From Incurvaria masculella (lineage: Eukaryota > Arthropoda > Insecta > Lepidoptera > Incurvariidae): a stretch of DNA of 64,000 nucleotides. Shown one piece after another: positions 1-11,250 of the stretch; position 1 is the stretch's first letter; every line of letters begins with the position of its first letter. The notes under the pieces were generated by a model. The model saw nothing but the letters and a program-made list of their open reading frames with translations. It was not told where the DNA came from and searched no databases. A program made the position numbers and the translations under genes. The stretch lies in contig OX335660.1 of the NCBI GenBank assembly GCA_946894095.1, positions 13,335,001 to 13,399,000 of the forward strand, given 5' to 3'.

Positions 1-569
1 TTCACGTAATTTACCAACCACCGTGGGCGATAAGACGAACATAGTAAATTGACAAATCATCATTACACACGGATACGATAAATACGTTCAGAACCAGACG
101 ATACTAAGGAAATAGGTATACATATTACACTTTGAGGTAGAATCAAAATCAAAGTTCACATTAAAAATACCATGACATTTTCATTACTTTGACATTTGAT
201 CCGTGTATTTTTTTATAAATCTGGACATGGACTAATAACACATCTCCTAACATAGCACATGGGAACTAGGTGCCATCTCAGGATCCTCGTTCTGGGCTAT
301 GGCTGATAATACTGATGATTGGCCGTTATATTACATAAGTAAAAAAAATAATAAAAAATTGCAGCAAGAACCAAAGTTTGCATTTATCAGGGTGAATATC
401 AAAGTTTGCATATTGTTTAAATAAACATACAGGACCAACATTTTAATATCAAACCTAGAATGTGTCTGATACGCAAGCAACAATGTAGAAACAGATAACA
501 AACACGTTTCCATCAAAAGGCGTGTTTTCCAGAGGCTCAGAGATTCGATCAAAATGGCGCCGAACAGGT
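1..569. other. AT-rich stretch, no gene recognised
   Basis: No coding frame with recognisable similarity is visible on either strand. The only assignable piece is a short SINE tail at about 225-300. Confidence 0.6.
225..300 (-). repeat. SINE-2 tail fragment
   Basis: Reads as the minus-strand 3' end of the SINE-2 family: an A-rich tail (seen as T-run), then 'ctggacatgg', then 'gaactaggtgccat'. These match the tail order of the fuller copy at 6823-7195. Head and body are missing. Confidence 0.5.
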
Positions 570-957
570 TCTTTTGGATTTACCCCGCGAAAAAAACTCC
601 ATTGTCTTCTGCTGCCCTGGTACCGCTCTCGCATGACACGACGTCGCTTCGCGTCACACGACGAGACATGACCGATCCACTCACTAATTCCATCGATTAT
701 GAGTTACGCCCCGAAAATAACTCCAATGTTTTCTACTATCCTGGTACCGCACTCGCATAGCACGACGTCGCGTAGCGTCACATGGCGCGACCTATGAACC
801 GTACTCGATAATTGATCAAATAATTCTGAGTCACCCCGCGAAAGTAACTTCATTGTTTTCTGCTGCCCTGGTACCGCACTCGCATCATACGACGACGTCG
901 CGTAGCGTCACACGACGCGACTTATGACCGATCCACTCGCTCATTATCAAATAAATC
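570..957. repeat. Diverged tandem repeat, three units of about 126 bp
   Basis: Three consecutive units start near 582, 706 and 833. Each carries 'ccccgcgaaa' or a variant, then 'gccctggtaccgc' or a variant, then a CpG-rich block 'cgacgtcgcgtagcgtcaca' or a variant, then 'gaccgatccactc' or a variant. Units differ by many substitutions and small indels, so the array is old. Open frames inside it are not conserved between units, so I do not call a gene. Confidence 0.8.
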
Positions 958-2216
958 AAGTGAGTACACGACCATTTCAATCGAAACTCTTAAATATGAA
1001 TGTAGTCGACGCGTCCGGGTATTAATAGCGACGGTAAAGTCATGGGATCACGTATTTACGTACGACCACTTTATTTATATCCGCCACGTGACGCACGATT
1101 ATGGAAAACCATGGCGAGGGATCTAATTTGGATTATAATCGGTACATCATCATCATTACCATGTCCTTGTGCGTTCCAGGATATGCGATTGAGTAAAAAG
1201 TGAGTTCATATATATGTGGGGGCGTCCATGGACACGAGCCCGACTAGAACCCGCCGTGACACCACATGCGGATGTATTTGATTCTTGGGTTGCATCGGGT
1301 TACTACCGTTTCGAAATTTGACAAGTCTGCCAAAAACTGTGAAATTTTTACTTTGACCGAGAGAAATGCGTTATGTGCTCGCCCTGCGATTTGGATGTAC
1401 AGAATCACCCGCTGGGCTAATCTGAAAATGAAATTAAAAAGCAGAAAAAATACGAGCTCAGAGCAAAGTATGGTCAACTGTCCAAATATCCTATTTTGGA
1501 GTCAGCTATCCTAAATAACTGCTGAGCTCACCTGCGCTGTGCTATCACTCCATTAAACTACAGATGTCGTAAAACGGTCATTAATATTGTTGTGCAGTCC
1601 AGTTCAGTGTGCTGCGCCTAAATTAATTAAAAGGTGGCCCTCATATGCTTATTCAGGCATTTACATCGACAACTAGTTGTGATGAGAGATATGACGAAGA
1701 AATATGTTCAGATTAGGAACAACCCAAGTAACGAAGTTTTTATAACATAAATAAATAATGATAGAGCCCGATTATCAAGACCAATCCAATGCTACAGTAT
1801 ACTATCATATTAAACAACCAACCATGGGTTACAGTACATAGTTTTGATGAACAGGTAGTATTTTAAGCCCTGGCTCCCACACTAGGATTCCCTGTGCTGT
1901 GGGAGTCAGTGTCTTTCGTCGCACTAATTGTGCACTGTTGGCGTTAGTAATGTATGAGAAATAATATATAAAGACAATAATGTAATGTATTAATGTATGT
2001 ATATGTAAACACGTGTAAACAAGGGTGTTTTTATATATATAGATAGATAGATAGATATATATAGAGGTGATGTTTTTTCATTTAAAAATATAAGTCGTGG
2101 ATCATATTTATTTGTTTTGATGTAGCTAGAATAATATATTATAGTTTAGTGAGTTTTTAGTCTCGCCAAACAAGTGGGCCAGGTGAATAGCAAGTGAACA
2201 GCAGAGCAGTATTGCA
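958..2216. other. Unassigned stretch with a short GATA microsatellite
   Basis: No gene recognised. About 1860-1990 ('ctgtgctgtgggagtcagtg', then AT-rich text) has the feel of a LINE 3' untranslated end but carries no coding part. A short (GATA)n run sits at 2038-2063. Confidence 0.45.
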
Positions 2217-2331
2217 ATCTGACGTTTAGTTGCATTTCGTACTATGTCAACTGGTGAATTTCAGTTGACTTGGCCGAATAACATGTCGTTTGAGAGTTAG
2301 CACCTAAACGCATTCATCTAAACGTCAGAGT
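2217..2331. repeat. Small hairpin element with TCTGACGTTTAG ends
   Basis: The left end 'tctgacgtttag' returns inverted as 'ctaaacgtcaga' at the right end, about 115 bp apart. A second hairpin (gtcaactg/cagttgac) lies inside. This is the layout of a small MITE or foldback element. No target duplication was established. Confidence 0.55.
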
Positions 2332-2465
2332 TAATCAATGTTCAAACACGTCACTTTTAGTGATCCGCATAGAGTTTCTTCCATACTGTCCACACAAAGT
2401 GACGTGTTTGATCATACTTTGACGTTGATTTTGATTTTTTGTCCTTTCGTGCACTCGGCCCTTAA
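2332..2465. repeat. Inverted-repeat element, copy 1
   Basis: Perfect 15-bp arms 'caaacacgtcacttt' (2343-2357) and 'aaagtgacgtgtttg' (2396-2410) enclose a short loop. The flank continues with 'tttgacgttgattttgattt' and ends near 'ctcggccc'. A second copy lies in reverse orientation at 12832-12965, which shows a dispersed element. Confidence 0.65.
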
Positions 2466-2924
2466 GCACTTTCTTGTCTGTTGACCTGGTACACAACCGG
2501 TGAGTCAACTAACTATGGTAGCCTCCCCAGCATTAAGTATAACATGATGACCCTATTTTACGCCTAATCATATTTGTTAAAATGCTCAGTACGAACATTA
2601 CTTGAACTTTCAACATAACGATATAATTACGTCTAATAATGTAACGCAATTAAACAAACAAATAAATACAGTAAAACTGCAACAGTTACTTGTGCTCCGG
2701 ATAACTCAACCAAACTGGCCCACTTTCCTACACGGACCCTACCACCTAAACGGTGGCACGGTGCCGACAACGCTCCGCGGACGGGACAAGTGTGTTGCGC
2801 AACCAAATAATAAATACATCGCTATTAGTACTGCATCCTCAATCAAAGCGTTTAGGTCTGGAGCCGGTCCATCTGCAACGGTTTGCAAAAATAATAATTA
2901 TATTAAAATGTTCTGTATCTATCT
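2466..2924. other. No feature recognised
   Basis: The open frames at 2602-2994 run into the SINE next door and show no recognisable protein. I see nothing else to annotate. Confidence 0.5.
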
Positions 2925-3346
2925 ATATCTTTATTTTTATTTTTTTATATGCGACCTGACATGGATGGCTAATACCACACAACTACCGTTATGATATTAG
3001 CCCAATTCACCTCATTCCCGAAGGAATTAGGTGCCATGCCAGGACCTTCCCTTTATGAGCACGGCTACATTGAACTGGATGGAAAACACGGACAATTTTT
3101 CATTGCCGCTTCGACCATCTTTTTATCCAATGCGATGGTACCAACCCGGGCGGGCTTAAACCCTAGCACCTAGTAGGGGAAGGGGACCTACAGTTTTACA
3201 TGGATTCCGAACCATGGAGCAGCTCGCATTCGTGATGAAATGCACTTGTCGAACTCGGAAAGAGAAAGACAGTGGTGCGTGTTGGAATTGAACCAAAGCA
3301 TCTGGTACGCTAGGCCAGTCCCCGCGCCACTGGGCTACGAGCCGCT
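2925..3346 (-). mobile_element. SINE-1, tRNA-headed, nearly full length
   Basis: Read on the minus strand: a tRNA-like head at 3346-3278 with 'gtagcccagtggcgcgggga' (A-box-like) and 'ggttcaattcc' (B-box-like), then a body of about 300 bp, then an A-rich tail at 2950-2925. The same order occurs at 37820-38230, 19726-20116 and 24567-25118. The element carries no protein and would need LINE enzymes to move. Class is assigned from the Pol III-type boxes and the A-rich tail; the family name is not known to me. Confidence 0.8.
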
Positions 3347-3722
3347 TAAACGATACTTATATATACATTATGTTATATCTACATGAATACAAAAAAAAAT
3401 CCTCAATGTGTTGCCCAGGTCATCCGCACTCGAGAACGGCTGAACCAGGCTGAACCGGCGGAATATGTGAGAAAATATTTGAGGAAATTTCCGCGCCAAT
3501 CAGAAGTAGATGTCTAATATTCGACCCAGTAAGAGCGCAGAAGGTATGACATAAACGCCTCTGATTGGTGCAGAATTGATCGAATTCCCTGGCACATTTT
3601 TATCCACCTTTTTTAAACATTCGCCAAAGTCCGAAGATGGTTCTTAGCTACAGTTGGATCCGGTAAGTGGCGCTGTTGTCGAGATTTAACGGACCGTTTG
3701 AATAACACGCTCGCGAAGGTGA

Positions 3723-3794
3723 AACCACATTTTCCCCGGCTCCGCTCGGGTGAATGTCCAAAACGAAATCGGCTCGAGCGGAGCCAGCAACCTC
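3723..3794 (+). repeat. 72-bp foldback element, copy 1
   Basis: Contains 'cggctccgctcgggtgaat' and, inverted later, 'cgagcggagcc', so it can fold back. Its reverse complement recurs at 35779-35849 with the ends 'aaccacatttt' and 'aacctc' conserved. A dispersed small element is the simplest reading. Confidence 0.6.
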
Positions 3795-4081
3795 GGCTAG
3801 TGTTTAATAAACATATATTTTTTCCTTAAAAAAAAAACAATTTGACAAAATAAAGTCTAAATAGTATTGATTACTGTCGAGACGTTTCTTTGTGAATTCT
3901 CGATACAATTTATTGTTTTTTTTTAAAAAGCTTTTTATGAGATGATAAAAAAACTCAATCCAAATAAATTACAACTTTTTTGAAAATTGTATCCTTAGTT
4001 TATTATAATTTTATATTTACTTTAATGGATAAGACATTCGGTTAAGTCATTTATCTGAGGTTATCCAACGACAACTACATG

Positions 4082-4193
4082 GAAGCATTGTAATACATTT
4101 TTTAAATAATCAGAAGACATTTATGGTCTTGAGATCCTGCTTCGGACGAATGTCACGTTTCTGATTATTTTAAAAATCTGATTACAATGTTTC
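4082..4193. repeat. 112-bp foldback element
   Basis: The left arm 4082-4115 (starting 'gaagcattgtaat') and the right arm 4159-4193 (ending 'attacaatgtttc') are inverted copies with few mismatches. The arm core 'gaagcattgtaatcag' also occurs in the foldback at 52896-52989, which suggests one family. Confidence 0.65.
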
Positions 4194-4686
4194 TAAAGCA
4201 TATGTCATTGGGTAGATGTATTTGTAATATTAAGATATATTAAATTCTAATGTTAATTCCTATTAAATCTAGAATATAGCAATTTTCAACTCCAGGCCTA
4301 ACCGTATATTACACCAGAAACAAGTTAACGAGGAAAGTGAGACGCGAAAAAATAGCAACCAATAAAACTATCCGTAGACGCGTTGCGGCCGCGATGGAAA
4401 AAAATATCGCCTAGAAAATGTATCTCCCCATTGTTATGTACGCGAGTGTTGCGTCATCATTTTCATACCACACGCCGGAGATCGAGAAGCGATAACCGTT
4501 ACGTTCGACTTTCCTGTGCGACACAGCGCGTGGAGTGCGCGTCCGACCAGGGTTACCATATATTCACCGGAAGAATCCTGAATATAAGTCCCACTTTAAA
4601 AAAAGTCGTTGATTTTGTTCGCAGCGTTGCTCGAATTTAGATATTGGAATGATTTCACTTAGTTTGATTTCAGACTACAAATGAAA

Positions 4687-5163
4687 AAACCGATCAAGTG
4701 CGAGTCGGACTCGCACACAAGGTACCATCATCAAGATTTAACACAAAAATGAGATTTTTATTATGGGGTTTGTTATTGTGGCGGTCAGCAACCTGCCGAC
4801 GCGACATTTTCTACCCCGCTCCGCCGCCTCCGCGCCGCAGCGCAGTGGGTCTGAGGAAGCCGCGCCGCGCACATGCATTCCACCTCGTTGCACAATGTAA
4901 ATGTGTCAATATAGTCAAATCATATAACCGAGTTTCCGTTGCATCCCCGTATAACCCTATCACATAGAGGCATAAATATTACCGCACAGTTATTATTTAT
5001 TTAATTGACCTAACTGTGGCTGCTGCCTACCTATTAGTGTTCATGAGATACAGCCATGTGACAGACGGTCGGACGGACGGATGATCGAACGGACGGACGG
5101 ATGGAAGGACGGACAGAGGAGTAATTGGGTTCCGTTGGCACCCTTTTGGTACGAAACTCTAAA
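4687..5163 (+). repeat. Element H copy with a GC-rich insertion
   Basis: The left end 'aaaccgatcaagtgcgagtc' and the right half ('tcatgagatacagcc', ACGG-type minisatellite, 'gggttccgttggcaccc') are both present. About 230 bp of other sequence (4770-5000) separates them. It is directly followed by a second H copy. Confidence 0.75.
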
Positions 5164-5352
5164 AACCGGCCAAGTGCGAGTCTGACTCGCACATGAAGGT
5201 TTCCGTACCATTATACAAGATTTGGCCCAAATCAATCACGTTTCTTGTATGGTGGCCTCCTTTAATTTTGATTTGTTTTTATTTATACTATTTGTCGATA
5301 TAGCGGCAGCATAAATGCACACTGTGAACATTTTAGCTGTTTACCTGTGACG
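5164..5352 (+). repeat. Element H copy, right end missing
   Basis: Begins 'aaaccggccaagtgcgagtc' immediately after the previous copy's right end, giving a head-to-tail dimer. It continues through 'tatagcggcagcataaatgc' and is lost before the minisatellite part. Confidence 0.8.
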
Positions 5353-6046
5353 CGACTCAATCACATAATAGTTGCCCACGGGCGTTCTAACTGCTCAGGG
5401 ACTGCGAGAACGATGCCGGTGCTTCTTTACATTACGTTTGAAAGAGCCCAGAAGCCTGAGTCCGCTAATCGATAACTCCACTTCTGAGCGTTCATGTTAT
5501 GACTTCGAGTGATTTCGGGGTTATCTCATTACGGTAACGCTCGAAAGTGGAGTTATCTATTAGCGGACTCAGGCTTCAAGTTAAACTTAGGACTCGTACT
5601 AATAGCCGAAATGTGCCTTTTCCTCTATTTGCGACAGGACCCTAAAATCATCAAAGCTTTGGGGCATTATTGATTGAAAACACCTGACGATACTAAAAAA
5701 AGGCTGGAATCCTGACAGCAGCCTTAAATCCCGACATGTCAGGCTAAATATCGACGTTAGGTAACCCTACACGCGACGCGAAATAAAACGCCACACCCAT
5801 AAAGAAACATCACGACCATAATGGATTATGCCGTTTCGAGCATGTTTACGTAAGGGAAAATAGGAGAAAAAACACAGAATGCGAACAGTACGACACCGAC
5901 CACCGAGTCTTACATCAGAGTGTTTAAGTTTTAAGTGTCCGATGCTCGGACAATAAAGTGGAAAGGCACCTAGACAAACGAAGCGATCAGGTGTTCATTA
6001 CACGAATGCGTATTAAGATGACTATAAACGCGATAGTCAGCGCATT
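5353..6046. other. Unassigned stretch around a foldback element
   Basis: Only the inverted repeat at 5451-5577 is recognisable. The short frame at 5958-6146 overlaps a repeat and is not supported as a gene. Confidence 0.5.
5451..5577. repeat. 127-bp foldback element with 42-bp arms
   Basis: The arm at 5451-5492 (starting 'gaagcctgagtccgctaat') returns inverted at 5536-5577 (ending 'attagcggactcaggcttc'). The outer 33 bp have one mismatch and the inner 9 bp are less exact. The loop is about 43 bp. This is MITE or foldback architecture; no coding capacity. Confidence 0.8.
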
Positions 6047-6445
6047 TGCTATTTCTAAGCTGGATAAGTCCATTTCGTCACGAATTGTTTATTGTTTATT
6101 CATCATCCATAGACAGTACACTGCACTCGGATTTGTCATATTTTAACATTAGCCAGTTCGGCAATCCCAGCGAAGAAGAACTGGCAAGGAACTCAGCTGG
6201 ATTTTTTTTCAACGTCTACTTAGTCTAAGTTTACAAAAGTATTTGCCACTGCTTACAATCACGGGTAAAACACAAAATTAATAGGAACTGACGAGAATCG
6301 ACAATTCATGTCGTATGCAACAGTTCATAACAAATATTAGTTTATTTGTAAAGACCATGTCCGCTATTTAACATGTTCCCAATTGGAGCAAGCCACTCCC
6401 TACAAACAGCACCCGTTCACGAGCATCACGCCGGGCACAACCATA
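6047..6445. repeat. Dispersed repeat R, copy 1 (LINE-tail-like), after a SINE scrap
   Basis: 6047-6088 resembles a SINE-1 body piece ('ggataagtccatttcgtcac'). From 6086, about 360 bp match 43627-43976 in the same orientation, including 'agacagtacactgcactcgg' and 'tcacgccgggcaca'. I think this is the antisense of a LINE 3' region, but no ORF proves it. Confidence 0.65.
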
Positions 6446-6519
6446 TTTTCGGGAAGACCCGAACCCAGCGTCACCGCAAGCAAGGCCCTTAAAGCGATGC
6501 ACTACTCCAGTGGCAACAA

Positions 6520-6822
6520 GAAAACAAATTGCTATTTCTTAGCTGGATAAGTCCATTTCTTCACGAATACAGGCTGCTCCATAGTTAGGAATCAATGTTA
6601 AACTGAAGGGCCCTCTACCCTCGTACCTAGAAAAATTTAGGAATTTAAGGACGGTCCTGCTGTTGCACTTCGTTCCTATCAGGTGTGTTGGGCTTATATC
6701 ATCACATTAGGTGTGGTATTAGCCCGGATATTATGAGCAAGGCTGCATTGAACTGGATAGAAAACACAAAGCTTTTCATCGCTGATTCGACCATCTTTAT
6801 ATCCTATGCGATGGTAGCCCCG
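6520..6822. repeat. Two diverged SINE-1 pieces in opposite orientations
   Basis: 6535-6725 reads in plus orientation ('ctgctccat', 'ggtcctgc', 'gtgttgggct'). 6735-6822 reads in minus orientation ('attgaactgg', 'ttcgaccatctt', 'atgcgatggta'). The pieces are degraded and lack the tRNA head. Confidence 0.6.
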
Positions 6823-7195
6823 GTAGCCCAGTGGCGCGACGCCTTGCGATTCGATAAGCTTGGTGTAGCACCTCTGAGCGCGGTTAGGTTCTGGATGGTT
6901 GACCATTTTCAACCGTTGAGGCTGGCCGTGGTTCGGATTCCACGTATAACTGTAAGTCCTCTTCCTTACTTACTAGCTGGCAGGGTATATCCCGCCCGGG
7001 CTGGTACCATCGTATTGAATGAACGATGGTCGAAGCGGTAATGAAAATTGTCCGTGTGTTCCATACAAATCAAAGTAGCCGAGCAATATAAGGAAGGTCC
7101 TGACATGGCACCTAGTTCCCATGTGGTGTGTTAGGCTAATATCTGACGGTCAGTTTGGTATTAGCCATCCATGTCCAGTTACATAAAAACAAACC
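6823..7195 (+). mobile_element. SINE-2, composite tRNA-like and 5S-like head
   Basis: The head starts 'ggtagcccagtggcgcgac', close to the SINE-1 tRNA-like A-box segment. It is followed at about 6873-6904 by 'gagcgcggttag' and 'ctggatggttgacc', which resemble the internal control region of 5S rRNA ('gatgggtgacc' is the C-box core). The body and tail (cgcccgggctggtaccat ... ggaaggtcctgacatggcac ... ccatccatgtccagtt) are shared with SINE-1 at lower identity. The tail is A-rich (cataaaaacaaa). Other copies lie at 8965-9205, 28606-28935 and 50408-50730. Confidence 0.75.
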
Positions 7196-8964
7196 AAACT
7201 AACCTAACCCTTCCTAGTATTTTTTTATTTTATTTATTTATTTTACGATTACCTCAAGCTAGCAAAATAAGCATTCCATAATTTCGTCTACAATCTTGCA
7301 GATCTACAATCACCATATCGATTTATTATTTCCACTGGTCGAAAATACACTGGCAATAGTCGCACAGCTAACGGGCAGTATACAAAGGCTAAGGTTCGAA
7401 TCCCAACCATCGCAAGCATCTTTGCTAAACATTTAAGTTCATCGCTCGACACTTCATTCCAGTTGCACGTATTATTGAACGCGATGTGAGTTCTTTTCGC
7501 CCGATGTTTATTTCTTGCTCATCATTGCATAACTGAGAGGACAGACGCAAGTCTCGCCAACAATCGCCCATTGTCGCCAACCGGCTATTATTTTTATAAA
7601 GCGACGATCGAACGCACATAAATAATGTTAGCGTGGGAGAGCCGCACGCGCTTGCCGCAGTATTAAGTCGGGTCTCCTGCGACCGTGTTTTGTTCGAAAA
7701 AACACCGAACATGGTTTTGCGAACGAAAAGGGGGCGAACATAAACCCTCAAACATTGTTCGCCATGGCTATAGATTATAGAGGAAGGTATTGATAGGAAT
7801 TGATAACTACCGTCATACAATGAGCAAAATACGCCTAAAACTGCTTATTTTCGCTGTTAATATGGACTTTCTAACCAGCGCCATCTCCCGTCACTTCCAG
7901 AACTAGTTACACCGTCATTAAACTAAGCTTGATTTAAAATTGATGATGAAAATTAGATTTTAACTATAAATTAAGTAATGTCATTGAAATAAAAAAATAT
8001 CATTTATATTTATTGGTTTGTATTTAATGTATTCTGAAATGTGAATTGTAACGCCACGTATGGGCTTTGCCATCCCTATTCAACACAGTTATGACGTTAT
8101 AAATCTATACCTAACTCTTAATATTTGGCCATGGCGTATGAAAAACATGTTCGCGTTCGCCTGCGGGAATTGGTGAGGGGATGACAAATTTTTTCGTCTC
8201 GCTCGCCGATTATGAACGCTCATCTTGTGTCTTGCCAAACATGTTCGAATTTCAAAAGTAGCAGGACACGCATGTTGTTAGCTAAAGGCATGTTTGCGAA
8301 CAATGTTTCGTTCGAAACGGACACGCTAGGGGACCGGGCTTTATTTTCGCATTCGTTCCCAGGAGTGCGGAGGACTGACCGATATGCTAATTGACAAGAT
8401 GACGTAGCACTTCCGTGTGCTAACTGGCTGCGCGGTCCGTTTGGAACTTTTTTTATTTATTTTATTTATTTATTTCAGGAAAAACAAACAGAGTAACATA
8501 GAAAACTTAATATAAGTGTTAATATATTGCTTAGAAAATATGTTAGTCCAGCTTCGTATTTCACAAGTTTTGCAAAAGTAGTAGGACGAAGCAGTATATG
8601 TATCTTGTAGAAACAAATCGCAAACTGTCAACGTTTACGCTGTACAGCGCAAGCGTCGCGATTCGGATTGCACGCTCAAAGCTGTCAGCATCACCAACGA
8701 TTCGGACCGTTCGTGCGTGCGCTTACGAAGACAAAAAACCGAACTTAGAACAAATGTCATTGTTTCCCTCAAACTTCAATTATCGATTCGTATATTACAT
8801 TTTATTTATTATACTATGATAACATCACCACATTATTTCATTGCATTTAATTATTATAACATTTAAAATAATCGTTAAGTTTGACCGTCAAGGTACTAAA
8901 GAAACAATGTAATCATAATGGAATTCGAATTTCGATGCCATGCCAGACAATTTCTTATATTGCA
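7196..8964. other. Unassigned AT-rich stretch
   Basis: (TTTA)-rich runs at about 7219-7245 and 8453-8477 look like antisense tails of retroelements. No gene is recognised; the 131-codon minus-strand frame at 7425-7820 has no recognisable domain. Confidence 0.5.
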
Positions 8965-9205
8965 CGGTCGTCGTTCATTCAATGCGGATGGTACCGACCC
9001 GGGCGGCATTAACCCTACCACCTATTAAGTAAGGAAGGGCGGTTTTACGTGGAATCGGAATCACGACCAGCCTCAACTGTTGGAAACGGTCACCCATCAA
9101 GAACCCAACCGCGCTCAGAGTTGCTTCACCGAGTAAACGACTGTACTGCAGAATTGTTCCACTCCTCTGCGAGACGGGCCTAGCCCAGTGCTGAGTAGGT
9201 GAGCC
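8965..9205 (-). mobile_element. SINE-2 copy, tail half missing
   Basis: Minus strand. A 5S-like segment lies at 9126-9088 ('gagcgcggttgggttctt', 'gatgggtgaccg'), followed by the shared body 'cgtaaaaccgcccttccttac' in shortened form and 'cgcccgggtcggtaccatcc'. It ends in the body near 8965 without the tail. This copy gives the cleanest 5S-like box. Confidence 0.7.
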
Positions 9206-9732
9206 TAAATATAACCCGCTCATAAGTTATATCTGTAACAAAGTGTGTCATACCTATCAAATAAATATCATATCATATCAGTTTTCACACTTTGGGTACG
9301 GAACCCTGAAAAAGTTTATCGAACCACAATGCGTCGCTACCGAGGCTGATATGAAATATGAAGTAAATTGAACCAGTGGTTTTCAGAGGATTAGTAAACT
9401 ACGTTTGCTGTCGCGCTTTCGGGTACAAAAGAGTTCAATGCCATATAGAGTAAACTGGTATTCATAAAAACCCTTTTATTGGACCATAAATCGACCGGAG
9501 TGAGTTTACAGGCAAGTTTGCACAATCGTTGGTTGAGAAACAACTGAACAATATGCAAATGGTCTGGACATGTAGGGAGAATAAGTTATGAACGAACGAT
9601 ATAACAGATTTACATAGCATGTCTGGATCAGTCGTGCCCAGGGGTCCATGAAGAACGAACGTTGACCAGACTGGTCGCGTGCTTCATGAAGGTCAGGAGG
9701 GTAGGTAGCATACGTGATCTTAGAGCATGTAT
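9206..9732. other. Unassigned, with a T2 MITE scrap
   Basis: About 9345-9410 matches the right arm of MITE T2 (ggttttcagaggattagta, aactacgtttg). A short piece of element H ('tttgggtacggaaccctgaa') lies at 9290-9312. Nothing else is recognised. Confidence 0.5.
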
Positions 9733-9735
9733 GGA

Positions 9736-9767
<32 letters not shown>

Positions 9768-9930
9768 AAATACATTTATTCAACAATTACATAATCGATT
9801 ACACACACAACATTATAATAAATAAACAGATATAAAAAAGTAACATATTGAATTTAAATGAATTGTTGAAAAGGATTTCACACAGCACATTGCGATAGAA
9901 CATATTAGTTCCATCGCAGCTGGTTTTAAG
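9733..9930 (-). repeat. (GAAA)n run with antisense LINE-like 3' tail
   Basis: About nine GAAA units (9733-9770) lead into 'tacatttattcaacaatt' and later 'ccatcgcagctggttttaag'. On the minus strand this reads as a retrotransposon 3' end finishing in a (TTTC)n microsatellite. No ORF remains, so the class is an inference. Confidence 0.5.
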
Positions 9931-10909
9931 TGAACTCCTGTTATCTAAAAAGTAAATAAAAACATTTATGAGGTAGCGGAAATCACAAAAAAACTAAATG
10001 AAAGAAACAAATTAGAATACAAATAACATATGATGCAACAACAACAACAACAACAACAAGAACAAGGAAAATATTTTAACAAAAGTAAACAACATTTCAA
10101 TGCAATTTTGGTATGGCTGTAGATGATAAGAAAGAAGTATGCTGCGATAGTACCATAAAGATCTATATTATGTCTGTATACTCCGGCCGGAAGATGAATG
10201 ATGTTATGAATATAAGAAATAGTATTACTTAGTTGTGTAAAAATTTATTCGTCGGCTTATGTGATGTGTGTACCTATTTATAATGAAATGTTTCTATGCC
10301 TGCATGGTAATTATTCCGAAACAATAAAAAACAATAAGAAACGTATTCTAATGTTCTAAAATATATTTAACGCGGCCAAATCTTATTATATTTCTTATTA
10401 TATGTATGCGTAAATTGTTCTCAATTAACATAACAAATCATCAAAGAAATATGTCACAACCTTTACGGCATGAAATATCGCACATAACCTAACACAGCAG
10501 CCAATAAAGCAATAATTAACATAGGATTTAAGATAATATGGACTTAATGACGAGCGCATTAGAATCTACTATTCGATAAAAGCCTTCATTAATTGTTCAG
10601 CCCACTCTAATTGTTCAAACCGCGCGAGCGAACGCATTGGAGCATATAACTTACTACATATTGTGCTAATACCGACCACGTGCCTGAATGCATTTTCATC
10701 ATTAGCAAGACGGAATACTGCTTATTTATTACGACAGGGGGCGTCCAGGCGACCTAACCTACCGATTACAGTAGCGCCGGCGAGTCAGTTCGCTTACGAA
10801 TTCACTCATTACTGATGGTTTCGAATTCCAGCGACACGTACGAACTTCGCAGGATGCTATTTAGTGAACAAACATTAGATGTTACTTAAGCGAACTAACA
10901 CGAATGCAA
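9931..10909. other. Unassigned AT-rich stretch with a (CAA)n run
   Basis: A CAA microsatellite spans 10036-10060. At 10786-10810, 'cagttcgcttacgaattcac' resembles the end motif of the element at 18475-18875. No gene recognised. Confidence 0.45.
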
Positions 10910-11031
10910 GTTCAGTCATCAAAAATTGTTTTATGTAATGTGCAAAATACCAGAAAAATATTTCCTAATCTGACTGAGGAAACAGGTACGAGCCATTGTA
11001 TGAAACTTCATCACCCTTATTATCCTCTTAA
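10910..11031 (+). repeat. MITE T4 terminal arm (half element)
   Basis: Contains 'ctgaggaaacaggtacgagc' and ends 'ttatcctcttaa'. The same arm occurs at 12715-12790, inverted at 16032-16170, and as both ends of 40428-41012. It shares its terminal TTAA (11028-11031) with the MITE T1 fragment that follows. Confidence 0.75.
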
Positions 11032-11250
11032 GGTGGCCCTTCCCGGCGGGACTAACTCAATCGCGGGCACGGTACAAAACCGTGCTAATGGGCTCTAGGA
11101 CCTTCAAAGCTCCGTGATGAGGAGGATGCGACATGTCCTCAAAGCAGACAATGCGCATAATATTTGAATTGGTAAGATTTACGAAAATTTTAATTACAAA
11201 ACAACTTATAGGTAAAAGTTTATCACGACCTCTGTATTCAAAATTATTAG
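11028..11250 (+). repeat. MITE T1, left half only
   Basis: Starts TTAAGGTGGCCCTTCCCGG and follows the T1 consensus through 'gggcacggtacaaaaccgtg' and 'tccgtgatgaggaggatgc'. Similarity fades after about 11250, so the right half is missing. Compare the complete copy at 46882-47429. Confidence 0.8.

Larger units (their letters stand above)
3347..4685. other. Unassigned AT-rich stretch with two foldback elements
   Basis: Apart from the hairpin elements at 3723-3794 and 4082-4193, nothing is recognised. The frame at 4383-4640 has no recognisable product. Confidence 0.5.
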
